Positions 9,662 through 17,326 of a stretch of 64,000 nucleotides of DNA are shown here, piece after piece. Source of the stretch: Acidobacteriota bacterium (GTDB lineage: Bacteria > Acidobacteriota > Thermoanaerobaculia > Multivoradales > JBCCEF01). The notes under the pieces are model-generated. The model saw only the letters and a program-made list of their open reading frames with translations, did no database searches and had not been told where the DNA came from. The translations under genes were made by a program, and so were the position numbers. The stretch is from positions 1 through 64,000 of the forward strand of contig JBCCEF010000008.1 of NCBI GenBank assembly GCA_039030395.1, in the 5' to 3' direction. Position 1 is the stretch's first letter, and every line of letters starts with the position of its first letter.

Positions 9662-9770
9662 GGGTGATAACGTCCCGCCGTTGTGGGTTCATTCCCGCAG
9701 CACCTCGACACCCCTGGCCGCGAGCAGAATCTTGGGCAAGAGGCCACCCGGGGGGTGATAACGTCGCGCC
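9662..9770. repeat. Pair of 18-bp direct repeats upstream of the SDR gene
   Basis: GGGTGATAACGTCCCGCC at 9662-9679 recurs at 9753-9770 with one change (GGGTGATAACGTCGCGCC). The start-to-start distance is 91 bp. Both copies lie between the divergent exonuclease and SDR genes. The second copy contains TGATAA, 18 bp downstream of TTGGGC (9732-9737), so it may be a -10 element. The repeat could also be an operator or a small duplication. Confidence 0.6.
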
Positions 9771-9830
9771 ATCGCCGCCCTTTTTCGGGACCTGGCTTCC
9801 TCTCCGCCAGATCATCAAACGACGAGAAAC

Positions 9831-10673
9831 ATGATGAAGATCACCGAGACCTTCTCCCCCCAGCTCTTCGCCGGCAAAACGGTGTTCGTCACCGGCGGCG
9901 GCAGCGGCATCAATCTCGGCATCGCCAAGAACTTCGCCGCCGTCGGCGCCAAGCTCGCGATCTGTGGTCGGACCCAGGCGCGCCTGGACGGCGCTCAGAA
10001 AAAACTGGAGGCGCTGGGCGCCGAGGTGTTCACGGCGGTCGCCGATGTGCGCGACTACGAGGCCCTGGCGGCGGCCTTCGCCGGCACGGCGGACGCCCTG
10101 GGGCCGATTCATACGCTGGTGTGCGGTGCCGCCGGCAACTTCTTGGCGCCGGCCGAGGAGTTGAGCCCGAACGGTTTCAAGGTGGTGGTGGATATCGATC
10201 TGATCGGCAGCTTCAACGCCAGCCGGGCGGCCTTTGAGCAGTTGAAAAGCACCGAGGGCGCCAACCTGATCTTCATCTCCGCTGGCCAGGCCTTCGTCCC
10301 CTACTGGGCGCAAACCCACGCCGGAGCCGCCAAGGCGGGGATCGACAATCTGATGCAGAACCTGGCGATGGAATGGGGACGCTTCGGCATCCGCTCGAAC
10401 AGCATCGCCCCGGGACCGATCGAGGGTACCGAGGGCATGCGCAAGCTGGCGCCGGAAGACCTGAGCTTCCACCAGCAGTTCAAGGCGGCGATTCCCCTCG
10501 GGCGCTACGGCACGGTGGACGACATCGGCCAGGCGGCGGTGTTTCTGGCCTCGCCGCTGGCGGACTACATCACCGGCACCCGCCTGGTGGCCGACGGCGG
10601 CCAGAACTTGCCGGGCTCGGGCATCTTCACCGCCATGGCGCTGGAGGCGATGAAGGGCGAGCGGAAGTCCTAG
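9831..10673 (+). CDS. SDR oxidoreductase, 2,4-dienoyl-CoA reductase-like
   Basis: This short-chain dehydrogenase/reductase has 280 residues. The Rossmann cofactor motif VTGGGSGINLGIA is near residue 20, CGAAGNF is the NAG-equivalent, and SPLADYITGTRLVADGG is the family C-terminal block. In place of the classical YxxxK the sequence reads THAGAAKAG: lysine is kept and the tyrosine position is Ala. That pattern is shared with peroxisomal-type 2,4-dienoyl-CoA reductases (HxGxAKA), so NADPH-dependent reduction of unsaturated acyl-CoAs in fatty-acid oxidation is likely. Two ATGs (9831 and 9834) are possible starts. It is a single gene on this strand. Confidence 0.85.
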   Translation: MMKITETFSPQLFAGKTVFVTGGGSGINLGIAKNFAAVGAKLAICGRTQARLDGAQKKLEALGAEVFTAVADVRDYEALAAAFAGTADALGPIHTLVCGAAGNFLAPAEELSPNGFKVVVDIDLIGSFNASRAAFEQLKSTEGANLIFISAGQAFVPYWAQTHAGAAKAGIDNLMQNLAMEWGRFGIRSNSIAPGPIEGTEGMRKLAPEDLSFHQQFKAAIPLGRYGTVDDIGQAAVFLASPLADYITGTRLVADGGQNLPGSGIFTAMALEAMKGERKS

Positions 10674-10700
10674 GAAACGATCTTCCCGTCCCTCCGAATC

Positions 10701-10739
10701 GATCGCTTGATCGAGCGATCTGCTAGTCAGTAGATCGCT
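10701..10739. other. Three-arm overlapping hairpin with mutually exclusive pairing
   Basis: GATCGCT (10701-10707) can pair with AGCGATC (10714-10720). The same middle arm, as AGCGATCT (10714-10721), can instead pair with AGATCGCT (10732-10739). Only one hairpin can form at a time. The site lies 3' of the SDR gene and just before the first copy of the three-hairpin element. No run of T follows. Confidence 0.45.
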
Positions 10740-10760
10740 ACCGAGGTCGAAGACCGAGGC

Positions 10761-10837
10761 GGCGGCGAGAGCCGCCGAGGACGGGGGTGAGCCACAAGAA
10801 TCGCACTTCTTGTGGCGAGGGGGGCGCCTAGCCCCCC
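10761..10837. repeat. Three-hairpin intergenic element, copy A
   Basis: Hairpin 1 is GGCGGC-gaga-GCCGCC (10761-10776, GNRA-type loop). A linker GAGGACGGGGGTGA follows at 10777-10790. Hairpin 2 is a 10-bp stem, GCCACAAGAA/TTCTTGTGGC (10791-10816). Hairpin 3 is GGGGGGC-gccta-GCCCCCC (10819-10837). The linker and hairpin 3 match copies at 45592 and 63452, while hairpin 2 differs in sequence but stays paired. It sits between the convergent SDR and FG-GAP genes. Confidence 0.75.
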
Positions 10838-10842
10838 TAAAA

Positions 10843-12747
10843 CTAGGGCCGCTCTCTGAGCGGCAGGGCGCCGCGTCCTTCCCTCGCCGGCCGCAGCGGA
10901 CCGTCACCGCGCGGATCATCCGCCTCGGGGACCCGGGGCACACCCCGACGGTGGCCGCCGGGGCGACCGGACCCGGTCATCCCACCGTCCAGGATCACCA
11001 GATTGCCCACATCGACGGCGCCGGGTCCCACCCCGTTGCCCACCATCTCGTTGGTGATGATGTCCGTGCGGCCATCGCCGTTGACGTCGCCGGCGGCGGC
11101 GCTGTAGCAAAGGGTGTCGCCGATGTCCGGCGACTGGCCCTGGCCGCTGGGGTCGGCCACTCCGCCGCGCGCTCCTTCGATCAGGGTAATGCGCACCCGG
11201 CGGGTGGGCGGCAAGCGACCCACCGCGGTGTCGATCACCTCCGGCCAGCGCCCCCGCTGGCCGAAGAAGACGTGCATGCTGCCGGCGTGGAAGCGATCCT
11301 GCGGGTTGTCGTGCGGGTTGCCGATCATCAGGTCGGCAATGCCATCGCCGTTGAAGTCGCCGTGGGCCACCGTGTCGGAACCGATGGCGCCGGTGACCGG
11401 ACCGATAAAGGTGGTCTTCTGCAACCCGCCGGGCAGTTGGTGGATGGCGAAGGTCCGTCCGCGCAGGCGCTCGGCGCGGTAAAGCACGTAGCCGGCGCCG
11501 GACACCGGGCGATCCCCGTTCGGGCTCTCGTCGCCTACCAGGTCGCCGACAAAGAGGTCCGGCCGGCCGTCGTCGTCGTAGTCGAGGCCGCCCAGGAGTT
11601 CCTCACCGAACGAGACGTTGCGCGGACCGCCGTCGATGGTGGTGAGCGAGGCCGGCGGGGCACCCAGGTCGAGGGTGAAGCCGTTCGGCCAGGGTACCGG
11701 CGGAAAGGAATCGTCCCACACGATCCACATGCGCCCTCCGGGGGGTCCGCCGGATCCGTCGCCGGTGAATTGCCCGTCCGGGGAAAGCACCCCGCCGGCG
11801 CGGTTGAAGGCGGCGCTGACCAGCACTTCGGCGCGGCCGTTGCGGTCCAGGTCGCCGAGTTGGTGGGTGGCCCCGAAGTGGAAGTCCACAGCGCCCGGCG
11901 GCGGCACGACCTTGGCGATCTGCCCGGGCAGCGCACCGGCCCCGAAGCCGGACAGGTCCACTGAGCCGGACGTCGCCAGATGGGAGCCACCGCGCACGAT
12001 GTAGAGGGCGCCGCGGAACGGCTCACCGGGAATGGACTCCTGATCCGCCGCCATCACCAGCTCATCGATACCGTCACCATCCACGTCGCCGGTGCGGGTC
12101 CAGATGCCGAGACGGTCGTTGCCGCTGGCGCCGACGAAGGTGAGCACCTGGATCGAGGCCGGCGGATTGCGCAGATCCAACACCCCAGCGCCATTGGCCA
12201 GGTTGCGCAGGGCGGGACTGCCGACCACCACCGTGAGGGCGCCGGCGCCGCTCTTGCCCGGCGCGCTGAAGTTCTGGCGGCAGATCAGAAAATCGCCCAG
12301 GCCGTCACCGGTGATATCCCCCATCCACACCTCGCTGCCGGTGGCCTCGAAGGGCGCATCGCCGAGCACCCGCAGCACGCGGCTCTGCCGTACTCCGAGA
12401 TTGACGTTCGCCCGGGTGGTGCCGTTGCCAAACACCAGATGGGCCTCGCCGGCCAGGGTCCGGCCGGCCGCCGGAGTGGCGGTCATGTGGCCGATGGCGT
12501 AGTCGCCGAAGCCGTCCCCGTCCACGTCGAAGCCGCCGGCCACCGGTGTGCCGAAACGCCCGGTGGTGGTGGGTCCCGGCGCGCCGGACACGCGGATCAG
12601 CGGATCGCGGCCGGCCTGGAGATCGGCGATGTCGATGGTCAACGCCGGTCCTCGGGTGACACCGCGGGCGGCGACGGGCTCCGTCGGCACGCACCACAGG
12701 GTGAGGGCGAGGACGGTGGAACATGCGAGGGTGAGGCGCAGTCTCAT
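10843..12747 (-). CDS. Secreted FG-GAP (integrin-alpha-like beta-propeller) repeat protein 1
   Basis: The 634-residue product has a signal peptide (MRLRLTLACSTVLALTLWCVP...VAA) and at least seven FG-GAP blades with Ca-binding DxDxDG loops: FDVDGDGFGDYAIG, GDITGDGLGDFLI, GDVDGDGIDELVM, GDLDRNGRAEVLV, LDYDDDGRPDLFVG, GDFNGDGIADLMIG and GDVNGDGRTDIITN. Such propellers are extracellular adhesion or ligand-binding scaffolds; no enzyme domain is seen. ATG 12747 was chosen because GAGGAG lies 7 nt upstream; ATG 12753 is too close to it. It is a tandem paralogue of 12881-14698. Its C-terminal tail is longer, Arg/Pro-rich, and differs from the Asp-rich tail of the sister protein. Confidence 0.88.
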   Translation of the reverse strand: MRLRLTLACSTVLALTLWCVPTEPVAARGVTRGPALTIDIADLQAGRDPLIRVSGAPGPTTTGRFGTPVAGGFDVDGDGFGDYAIGHMTATPAAGRTLAGEAHLVFGNGTTRANVNLGVRQSRVLRVLGDAPFEATGSEVWMGDITGDGLGDFLICRQNFSAPGKSGAGALTVVVGSPALRNLANGAGVLDLRNPPASIQVLTFVGASGNDRLGIWTRTGDVDGDGIDELVMAADQESIPGEPFRGALYIVRGGSHLATSGSVDLSGFGAGALPGQIAKVVPPPGAVDFHFGATHQLGDLDRNGRAEVLVSAAFNRAGGVLSPDGQFTGDGSGGPPGGRMWIVWDDSFPPVPWPNGFTLDLGAPPASLTTIDGGPRNVSFGEELLGGLDYDDDGRPDLFVGDLVGDESPNGDRPVSGAGYVLYRAERLRGRTFAIHQLPGGLQKTTFIGPVTGAIGSDTVAHGDFNGDGIADLMIGNPHDNPQDRFHAGSMHVFFGQRGRWPEVIDTAVGRLPPTRRVRITLIEGARGGVADPSGQGQSPDIGDTLCYSAAAGDVNGDGRTDIITNEMVGNGVGPGAVDVGNLVILDGGMTGSGRPGGHRRGVPRVPEADDPRGDGPLRPAREGRGALPLRERP

Positions 12748-12823
12748 GATCATTCTCCTCGGAAGCGGCAAGCAGCGTGGGTGTCGAACGACATGGCTTT
12801 GTTCGAAGATTCTACCGAACGAC

Positions 12824-12849
12824 AAAAGCCGGTCCCGTTGGGGACCGGC
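12824..12849 (-). terminator. Rho-independent terminator of FG-GAP gene 2
   Basis: GCCGGTCCC (12828-12836), loop gttg, GGGACCGGC (12841-12849) form a perfect 9-bp stem. On the minus strand the stem is followed by TTTTGTC. It lies 32 bp past the stop of the upstream paralogue and before the start of the next, so the two FG-GAP genes are likely separate transcripts. Confidence 0.85.
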
Positions 12850-12880
12850 CCTCGGAGACTCTCGGCAAGCTCTCGCTCAG

Positions 12881-14698
12881 TCAGTCGTCATCGTCACCGT
12901 CATCGTCGCCGTGTCCGCGTCGCCGACGCGGCGAGACGAACTCACCGTCGAAGATCACCAGGTTGCCGACATCGATCGCCGTCGGGTCCACCCCGTTGCC
13001 GATCATCTCGTTAGTGATGATGTCCGCCTGGCCATCGCCGTTCACATCGCCGGCGGCGGCGCTATAGCAGAGGGTGTCGCCGTCGTCCGGCGGCGGGAAA
13101 ATTCCGTCGGGATTCGGCAGGCCGCCGCGCGCCCCCTCCACCAAGGTGATCTTCACTCGGCGCGAGCGCGGCAGCTCGCCGGGCGCCGTATCGATGGTGC
13201 GGGGCCAGCGGCCGTGGCGGCCGAAGAGAATGTGCATGGTGCCGGCGTGGAAGCGATCCTGCGGGTTGTCGTGCGGGTTGCCGATCACCAGATCGTCGAT
13301 GCCGTCACCGTTCAGATCGCCGTGGGTCACCGTGTCGGAACCGATCGCGCCGGCCACCGGACCGAGGATCTTCGACACTCTGAACCGCCGCGGCAGGTGG
13401 TCCACATTGAGCGTCTTCCCCCTCAGCCGGTGAGCGCGATAGAAGACATAGCCGACACCGGAACCTGGACGATCCTGGGCATCGGTGCCGTCGCCCACCA
13501 GGTCGCCGACGAACAGATCCGGCCGCCGGTCGCCGTCATAGTCGAGGCCGCCGAGCACTTCCTCGCCGAAGGAGACATTCTGGACGCCGCCGCTCAGAGT
13601 GGTGGTGGACCACGGCGGATCGGTGAGATCGATCACCTGCCCGGGAGGCCACGAGCCGTAGGGGAAGGCGTCGTCCCAGACGATCCACAGGCGCCCACCG
13701 GGGGGCCCCCCGACGGCGTCGCCGGTGAAATTGCCGTCCGGGGAGAGCACCGCACCGGCCCGGTTGAGGGCGGCGGCGATGAACACCTCCGAGCGGCCGT
13801 TGCGGTTCAGATCGCCGGTTTGCAGGGTCGAACCGAAGTGGAAATCATCGGAGCCGGCCGGCGGATCGATGCGCAGCATGTCGTCGGTCATCGCGGGCGT
13901 ACCGAAGTCCGCCAGATCGACCTGGCCGGAGCGCGCCAGGTGAGCTCCGCCGCGCACCACGTACACAGCGCCGCGGAAGGTCTCGCCGGGAATGGAGACC
14001 TGATCCGCCGCCATCACCAGCTCATCGACTCCATCGCCGTCGACATCGCCGGTACGGGACCAGATGCCGAGACGATCGTTCTCCGCTGCACCGACAAAGG
14101 TCAATACGTGGACCGACGCCGGGGGGCTGCGCAGATCGAGCACTCCGGTGTCGGCGGCCAAGGTCCGCAGCTCCGGCCCACCGACCACCACCGTCAAAGC
14201 GCCGGCACCGACCCGCCCACCGGGATCGAAGTTCTGGCGGTGGACCAACAGGTCGCCGAGACCGTCGCCGGTGATATCGCCCATCCACAGCTCCGAGCCG
14301 GTGGCCTCGAAAAAGCCGTCGCCCAAGACCCGTAGCACCCGCGGCGAGGGCACCGCGAGATCGACGGCACCGCTCGACGTGCCGTCGCCGAAGACGAGCT
14401 GCGCCTCACCGGCGAAGATCCGATCCGGTCCGTTGGTGGTGGTCATGTGGCCGACGGCATAGTCCTGGTGGCCGTCGCCGTCGACATCGAATCCGCCGGC
14501 CACCGGGGTGCCGAGCTGGCCGAGGGTGGTGGGTCCCGGAGCGCCGGAAACGCGGATCAGAGGATCCACCCCGGCGGTCAAGTCAGCGATGTCGAGGGTC
14601 AGGGCCGGGCCGGCGGGCCGATGGGCCAGGGCCACGGGGGCGAGGGTGAGAGCAACGAGAGCGGCGAGTGCCGCGAGAAGCTTCAGTCTCAAGGTCAT
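12881..14698 (-). CDS. Secreted FG-GAP repeat protein 2, tandem paralogue
   Basis: The 605-residue paralogue of the downstream gene has the same order of blades (FDVDGDGHQDYAVG, GDITGDGLGDLLV, GDVDGDGVDELVM, GDLNRNGRSEVFI, LDYDGDRRPDLFVG, GDLNGDGIDDLVIG, GDVNGDGQADIITN), a signal peptide (LRLKLLAALAALVALTLAPVALA), and an Asp-rich tail. Start choice is delicate. ATG 14698 sits only about 1 nt after AAAGGAG, whereas TTG at 14692 has the 7-nt spacing and aligns with the ATG used by the paralogue. TTG 14692 may therefore be the real start, giving 603 residues. The role is inferred as extracellular binding. Confidence 0.87.
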   Translation of the reverse strand: MTLRLKLLAALAALVALTLAPVALAHRPAGPALTLDIADLTAGVDPLIRVSGAPGPTTLGQLGTPVAGGFDVDGDGHQDYAVGHMTTTNGPDRIFAGEAQLVFGDGTSSGAVDLAVPSPRVLRVLGDGFFEATGSELWMGDITGDGLGDLLVHRQNFDPGGRVGAGALTVVVGGPELRTLAADTGVLDLRSPPASVHVLTFVGAAENDRLGIWSRTGDVDGDGVDELVMAADQVSIPGETFRGAVYVVRGGAHLARSGQVDLADFGTPAMTDDMLRIDPPAGSDDFHFGSTLQTGDLNRNGRSEVFIAAALNRAGAVLSPDGNFTGDAVGGPPGGRLWIVWDDAFPYGSWPPGQVIDLTDPPWSTTTLSGGVQNVSFGEEVLGGLDYDGDRRPDLFVGDLVGDGTDAQDRPGSGVGYVFYRAHRLRGKTLNVDHLPRRFRVSKILGPVAGAIGSDTVTHGDLNGDGIDDLVIGNPHDNPQDRFHAGTMHILFGRHGRWPRTIDTAPGELPRSRRVKITLVEGARGGLPNPDGIFPPPDDGDTLCYSAAAGDVNGDGQADIITNEMIGNGVDPTAIDVGNLVIFDGEFVSPRRRRGHGDDDGDDDD

Positions 14699-14800
14699 TC
14701 TCCTTTGGTGCAGTCAAGGGTGGGAAGCAATGAACGACACGATGGAGCGCGCCGCGTCCGGCTCTACCGCTGACTCCGAGGAGAACTACCGAGGGTAGCA

Positions 14801-14832
14801 AGAAACGAAAAGAGGCGCCTGGGACGGGCGCC
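14801..14832 (-). terminator. Terminator of the TPR/O-antigen-ligase operon
   Basis: GGCGCC (14814-14819) and GGCGCC (14827-14832) pair across a 7-nt loop. On the minus strand the hairpin is followed by TCTTTTCGTTTC. It lies downstream of the TPR gene that ends at 14951 and upstream of the FG-GAP 2 promoter region. Confidence 0.65.
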
Positions 14833-14950
14833 GCCGCATGTGATCTACGACAGGTGTACGAGAGGACCCGAAATAGGTTTCAGAGAAACCCAAAAAATGG
14901 GAAGTCGTTCATGAGGAACGACGAAAACGGTGGAACGAGGAGGCTGGAAG

Positions 14951-15460
14951 CTACGGCGACCGGCGAGGCCTCTTCCTCCGGGCCGTCGGGCGCTTGCCAG
15001 GAACCTGGGATGGCCGAAGCTCTTGTGGGATCAAGCGCCAGTTGCGCGGATCGAGGGCGGCGGCGCGGCGGAAACTCTCCCGCGCCTCCTCCAATTGCCC
15101 GGCCGCAGCCTCGGCCCGGCCGAGATTGAGGTAAATCTCCGGCCGCGGCTCGATCTCTAAGGCCCGGCGGTAGACCTCCACCGCCTCCTCGGGCCGGCCG
15201 AGGAGAAGGTACTGGCTGCCCTCGGCCAGGAGAATGCGCGAGTCCACCGGATTGAGGCCGCGCGCCATCTCCATGAACTCCACGTGGTTCCAGTAGATCG
15301 CCGGATTCGCTCGACCCGAAGCCGCCAAGCTGACGCTCACCTGCTCCACCTGGTGTAAAAGACGACTGGCCTCCAGCAGGTTGCGAGTGCGCACCACCTG
15401 GAAGACAAGGGTCAGCACCAGCAGGAGCAAGACGAGAACCATCCAGCGGCGAACGGTCAT
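14951..15460 (-). CDS. Membrane-anchored TPR protein
   Basis: The 169-residue product has one N-terminal membrane helix (WMVLVLLLLVLTLVFQVV, residues 6-23). At least two TPR units follow at about residues 75-140 (LLLGRPEEAVEVYRRALEIEP; YLNLGRAEAAAGQLEEARESFRRAAALDP), then a basic tail ending in RRKRPRRSP. The start overlaps the stop of the O-antigen-ligase-like gene by 4 nt (ATGA), so the two are co-translated. A helper or scaffold role for the polymerase-like protein is inferred from this coupling alone. Confidence 0.8.
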   Translation of the reverse strand: MTVRRWMVLVLLLLVLTLVFQVVRTRNLLEASRLLHQVEQVSVSLAASGRANPAIYWNHVEFMEMARGLNPVDSRILLAEGSQYLLLGRPEEAVEVYRRALEIEPRPEIYLNLGRAEAAAGQLEEARESFRRAAALDPRNWRLIPQELRPSQVPGKRPTARRKRPRRSP

Positions 15461-16839
15461 CGGCGCTTCCGTTTCTTGGCTTTCTTTCGGCTGGCGGCGG
15501 GAGGGCCGGATTTAGGCGAAACCGCAGCCACGGCGGCCGGCTCCGGCAACTCGCCTTCGCCCGGCGACAGAATCCAGGACAGAAAGAGCAGCGCCGGAAA
15601 GGCCACCAAGGCCACTCGAAAGGGAAAGTGCGCCACGGCGAGAATGCCGAGCCCTACACATCCCGCATAGGCCAGCGGACGATCCGCGGGTTCCAGCCCT
15701 CGCAGCCGGCGCCACAGGACCCACAGGGCCCAGGCCAGCGCCGCCACGCCCACCAGTCCCCACTCCGCAGCCACTTCCAAGAATTCATTGTGGGCGTTGA
15801 CGAACATCACTTGCCGGGGCCGCTGCAAAAAGAGATGGCCATCGTCCGTCAGGGCGATCTTGGCCTCGGCAAACTCCGCCGAATAGGCGCCGTGCCCCAC
15901 CCCGGTCAAGGGGTTCCGCTGCACCATCCACCAGGCGGTGCTCCAGCCATCGAGGCGGCCAGTGAGAACTTTGTTCCACTCGCCGGAGGTCAGCTCCGTG
16001 ACCTTCGCGACCACCTTGGAGCGCAGCGGTGCCACCGCCGCGATGGTCACCAACAGCACCGCCGCCGCTGCTCCCAGGGCGGTCAGAGCACGGCGCCTCG
16101 GGAGCTGGACCAGCCACAGGCAGGCACTGCCCAGCACCACCGCCAACACTGCCGCCACGGTCTGCGAAACGGCGATGCCGTAGAGGCAAACCACTACCGT
16201 TACGAGGGCCGCCAAGGCCGAAGGCCGATGCTGGCGACGACGCCAGCCCCACTCTTGCGCCAGCAGCGCCGGCAGCACGAGAAAAGCCGCGAGCACCCCG
16301 GCATTGCCGGCCAAGGAGGTCAGCCCCAAACGCGCTGCCTCCTCGCCGCCGGAGAACGCGAAGGGCCGGTACAGCTCGTGAAATTGCAGGATGGCGAGGG
16401 CTCCCAGAACCACCGCCGGCAACGCCAAGAGCACCAGCAGCCGCCGCTGGCGCCGCGGTGAAAGGCCGACACTCCAACCGATCACGCAGGCCACCCCGAT
16501 CCATAGATCCGGCAGCGCCTGGCGGACGTGCGCCCCATGGGACGAGACCACCAGGCCGAGGGAGGCGACGAGCCCCAGCGGCAACAGAGCGCGCACCGCC
16601 GGCACTTCCCACAGCTCTTTCGGACCGAGGTCCAGGGAGGCGAGGCGAGGATTGAGCAGCGCCCGGAGCGCCAAGGCGAGGAGGGAAGCCAGGGCAAACA
16701 TCTCGGCGACCATCTGCTTCGGCAGGTCGAAAGCGTCGGCGGCCGCCGGCACCAGCACGAAGGGAGTGACCACCAGCAGCCCGCCGACGAGGATCTCGCC
16801 GAGCCCCAGCAACCGCGCATCCGTCGAGCGGGAGATCAC
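15457..16839 (-). CDS. O-antigen ligase/polymerase-like (Wzy_C) membrane protein
   Basis: This polytopic protein of 460 residues has about ten to twelve membrane helices. The large loop carries GVGHGAYSAEF and NAHNEFLEVAAEWGLVGVAALAW, the H/N-E block typical of the Wzy_C domain in O-antigen ligases and related bactoprenol-oligosaccharide or glycan transferases. The C-terminus is very basic (SRKKAKKRKRR). The start codon at 16839 is GTG with no clear Shine-Dalgarno, so the N-terminus is uncertain. It is probably involved in surface polysaccharide or protein glycosylation; the substrate is unknown. It is translationally coupled to the downstream TPR protein. Confidence 0.82.
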   Translation of the reverse strand: MISRSTDARLLGLGEILVGGLLVVTPFVLVPAAADAFDLPKQMVAEMFALASLLALALRALLNPRLASLDLGPKELWEVPAVRALLPLGLVASLGLVVSSHGAHVRQALPDLWIGVACVIGWSVGLSPRRQRRLLVLLALPAVVLGALAILQFHELYRPFAFSGGEEAARLGLTSLAGNAGVLAAFLVLPALLAQEWGWRRRQHRPSALAALVTVVVCLYGIAVSQTVAAVLAVVLGSACLWLVQLPRRRALTALGAAAAVLLVTIAAVAPLRSKVVAKVTELTSGEWNKVLTGRLDGWSTAWWMVQRNPLTGVGHGAYSAEFAEAKIALTDDGHLFLQRPRQVMFVNAHNEFLEVAAEWGLVGVAALAWALWVLWRRLRGLEPADRPLAYAGCVGLGILAVAHFPFRVALVAFPALLFLSWILSPGEGELPEPAAVAAVSPKSGPPAASRKKAKKRKRR

Positions 16840-16901
16840 GACGTTGGGAGCGAAGAGTGGATCACGAAAAAGGAGTCAATCAACCGATGAGAGGGCTCAA
16901 A

Positions 16902-17264
16902 TCAAGGCGTTTTCAGTCTACACCAGAGCCATCCGAGGAGCGCGCCCAGAGCATCCGCGGCAAGGTCCCAAGGATCCCCGCTCCGGTAGCTGAGAAGCAT
17001 CTGCACCGCTTCCGTCACCGCACCGTAGGCGATGGCCCAGATCAGCGGCAGCCACCGGGCACCCCGGCCGGCCCTCGCCCGGTCGAGGAGCGGCACGAAC
17101 ACCAGAAAGAGCAGGCCGTGGCCGACCTTGTCGAGGGGCAAGGCAAAGGTCGGCAACGAATCACTCACGCCAAAATCCGGCAGCGGCAGCCACAGGAGCA
17201 TGGCGATGCCGACGGCCCAAGCCAGGGCCGAGGTACGGGCGGGGAAAGGGGATGAATCCGACAT
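16902..17264 (-). CDS. VanZ-like family membrane protein
   Basis: The 120-residue product has three to four membrane helices and the VanZ-like pattern: DKVGHGLLFLVFVPLL (D-K-x-x-H in a helix), YGAVTEAVQMLL (E in helix three), and DPWDLAADALGALLGWL near the end (D..AD..GA..G). The function of such small stand-alone VanZ-like proteins is unknown; VanZ itself gives low-level teicoplanin resistance. It is divergent from the 17327 gene with a 62-bp spacer and sits upstream of the O-antigen-ligase-like gene in the same direction. Confidence 0.8.
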   Translation of the reverse strand: MSDSSPFPARTSALAWAVGIAMLLWLPLPDFGVSDSLPTFALPLDKVGHGLLFLVFVPLLDRARAGRGARWLPLIWAIAYGAVTEAVQMLLSYRSGDPWDLAADALGALLGWLWCRLKTP

Positions 17265-17326
17265 GTCGTGGGGAGGGGGTAGCGAAGAGCGCAGCGGGCT
17301 CCATCCTATTCGTCTACTATTCCAAC

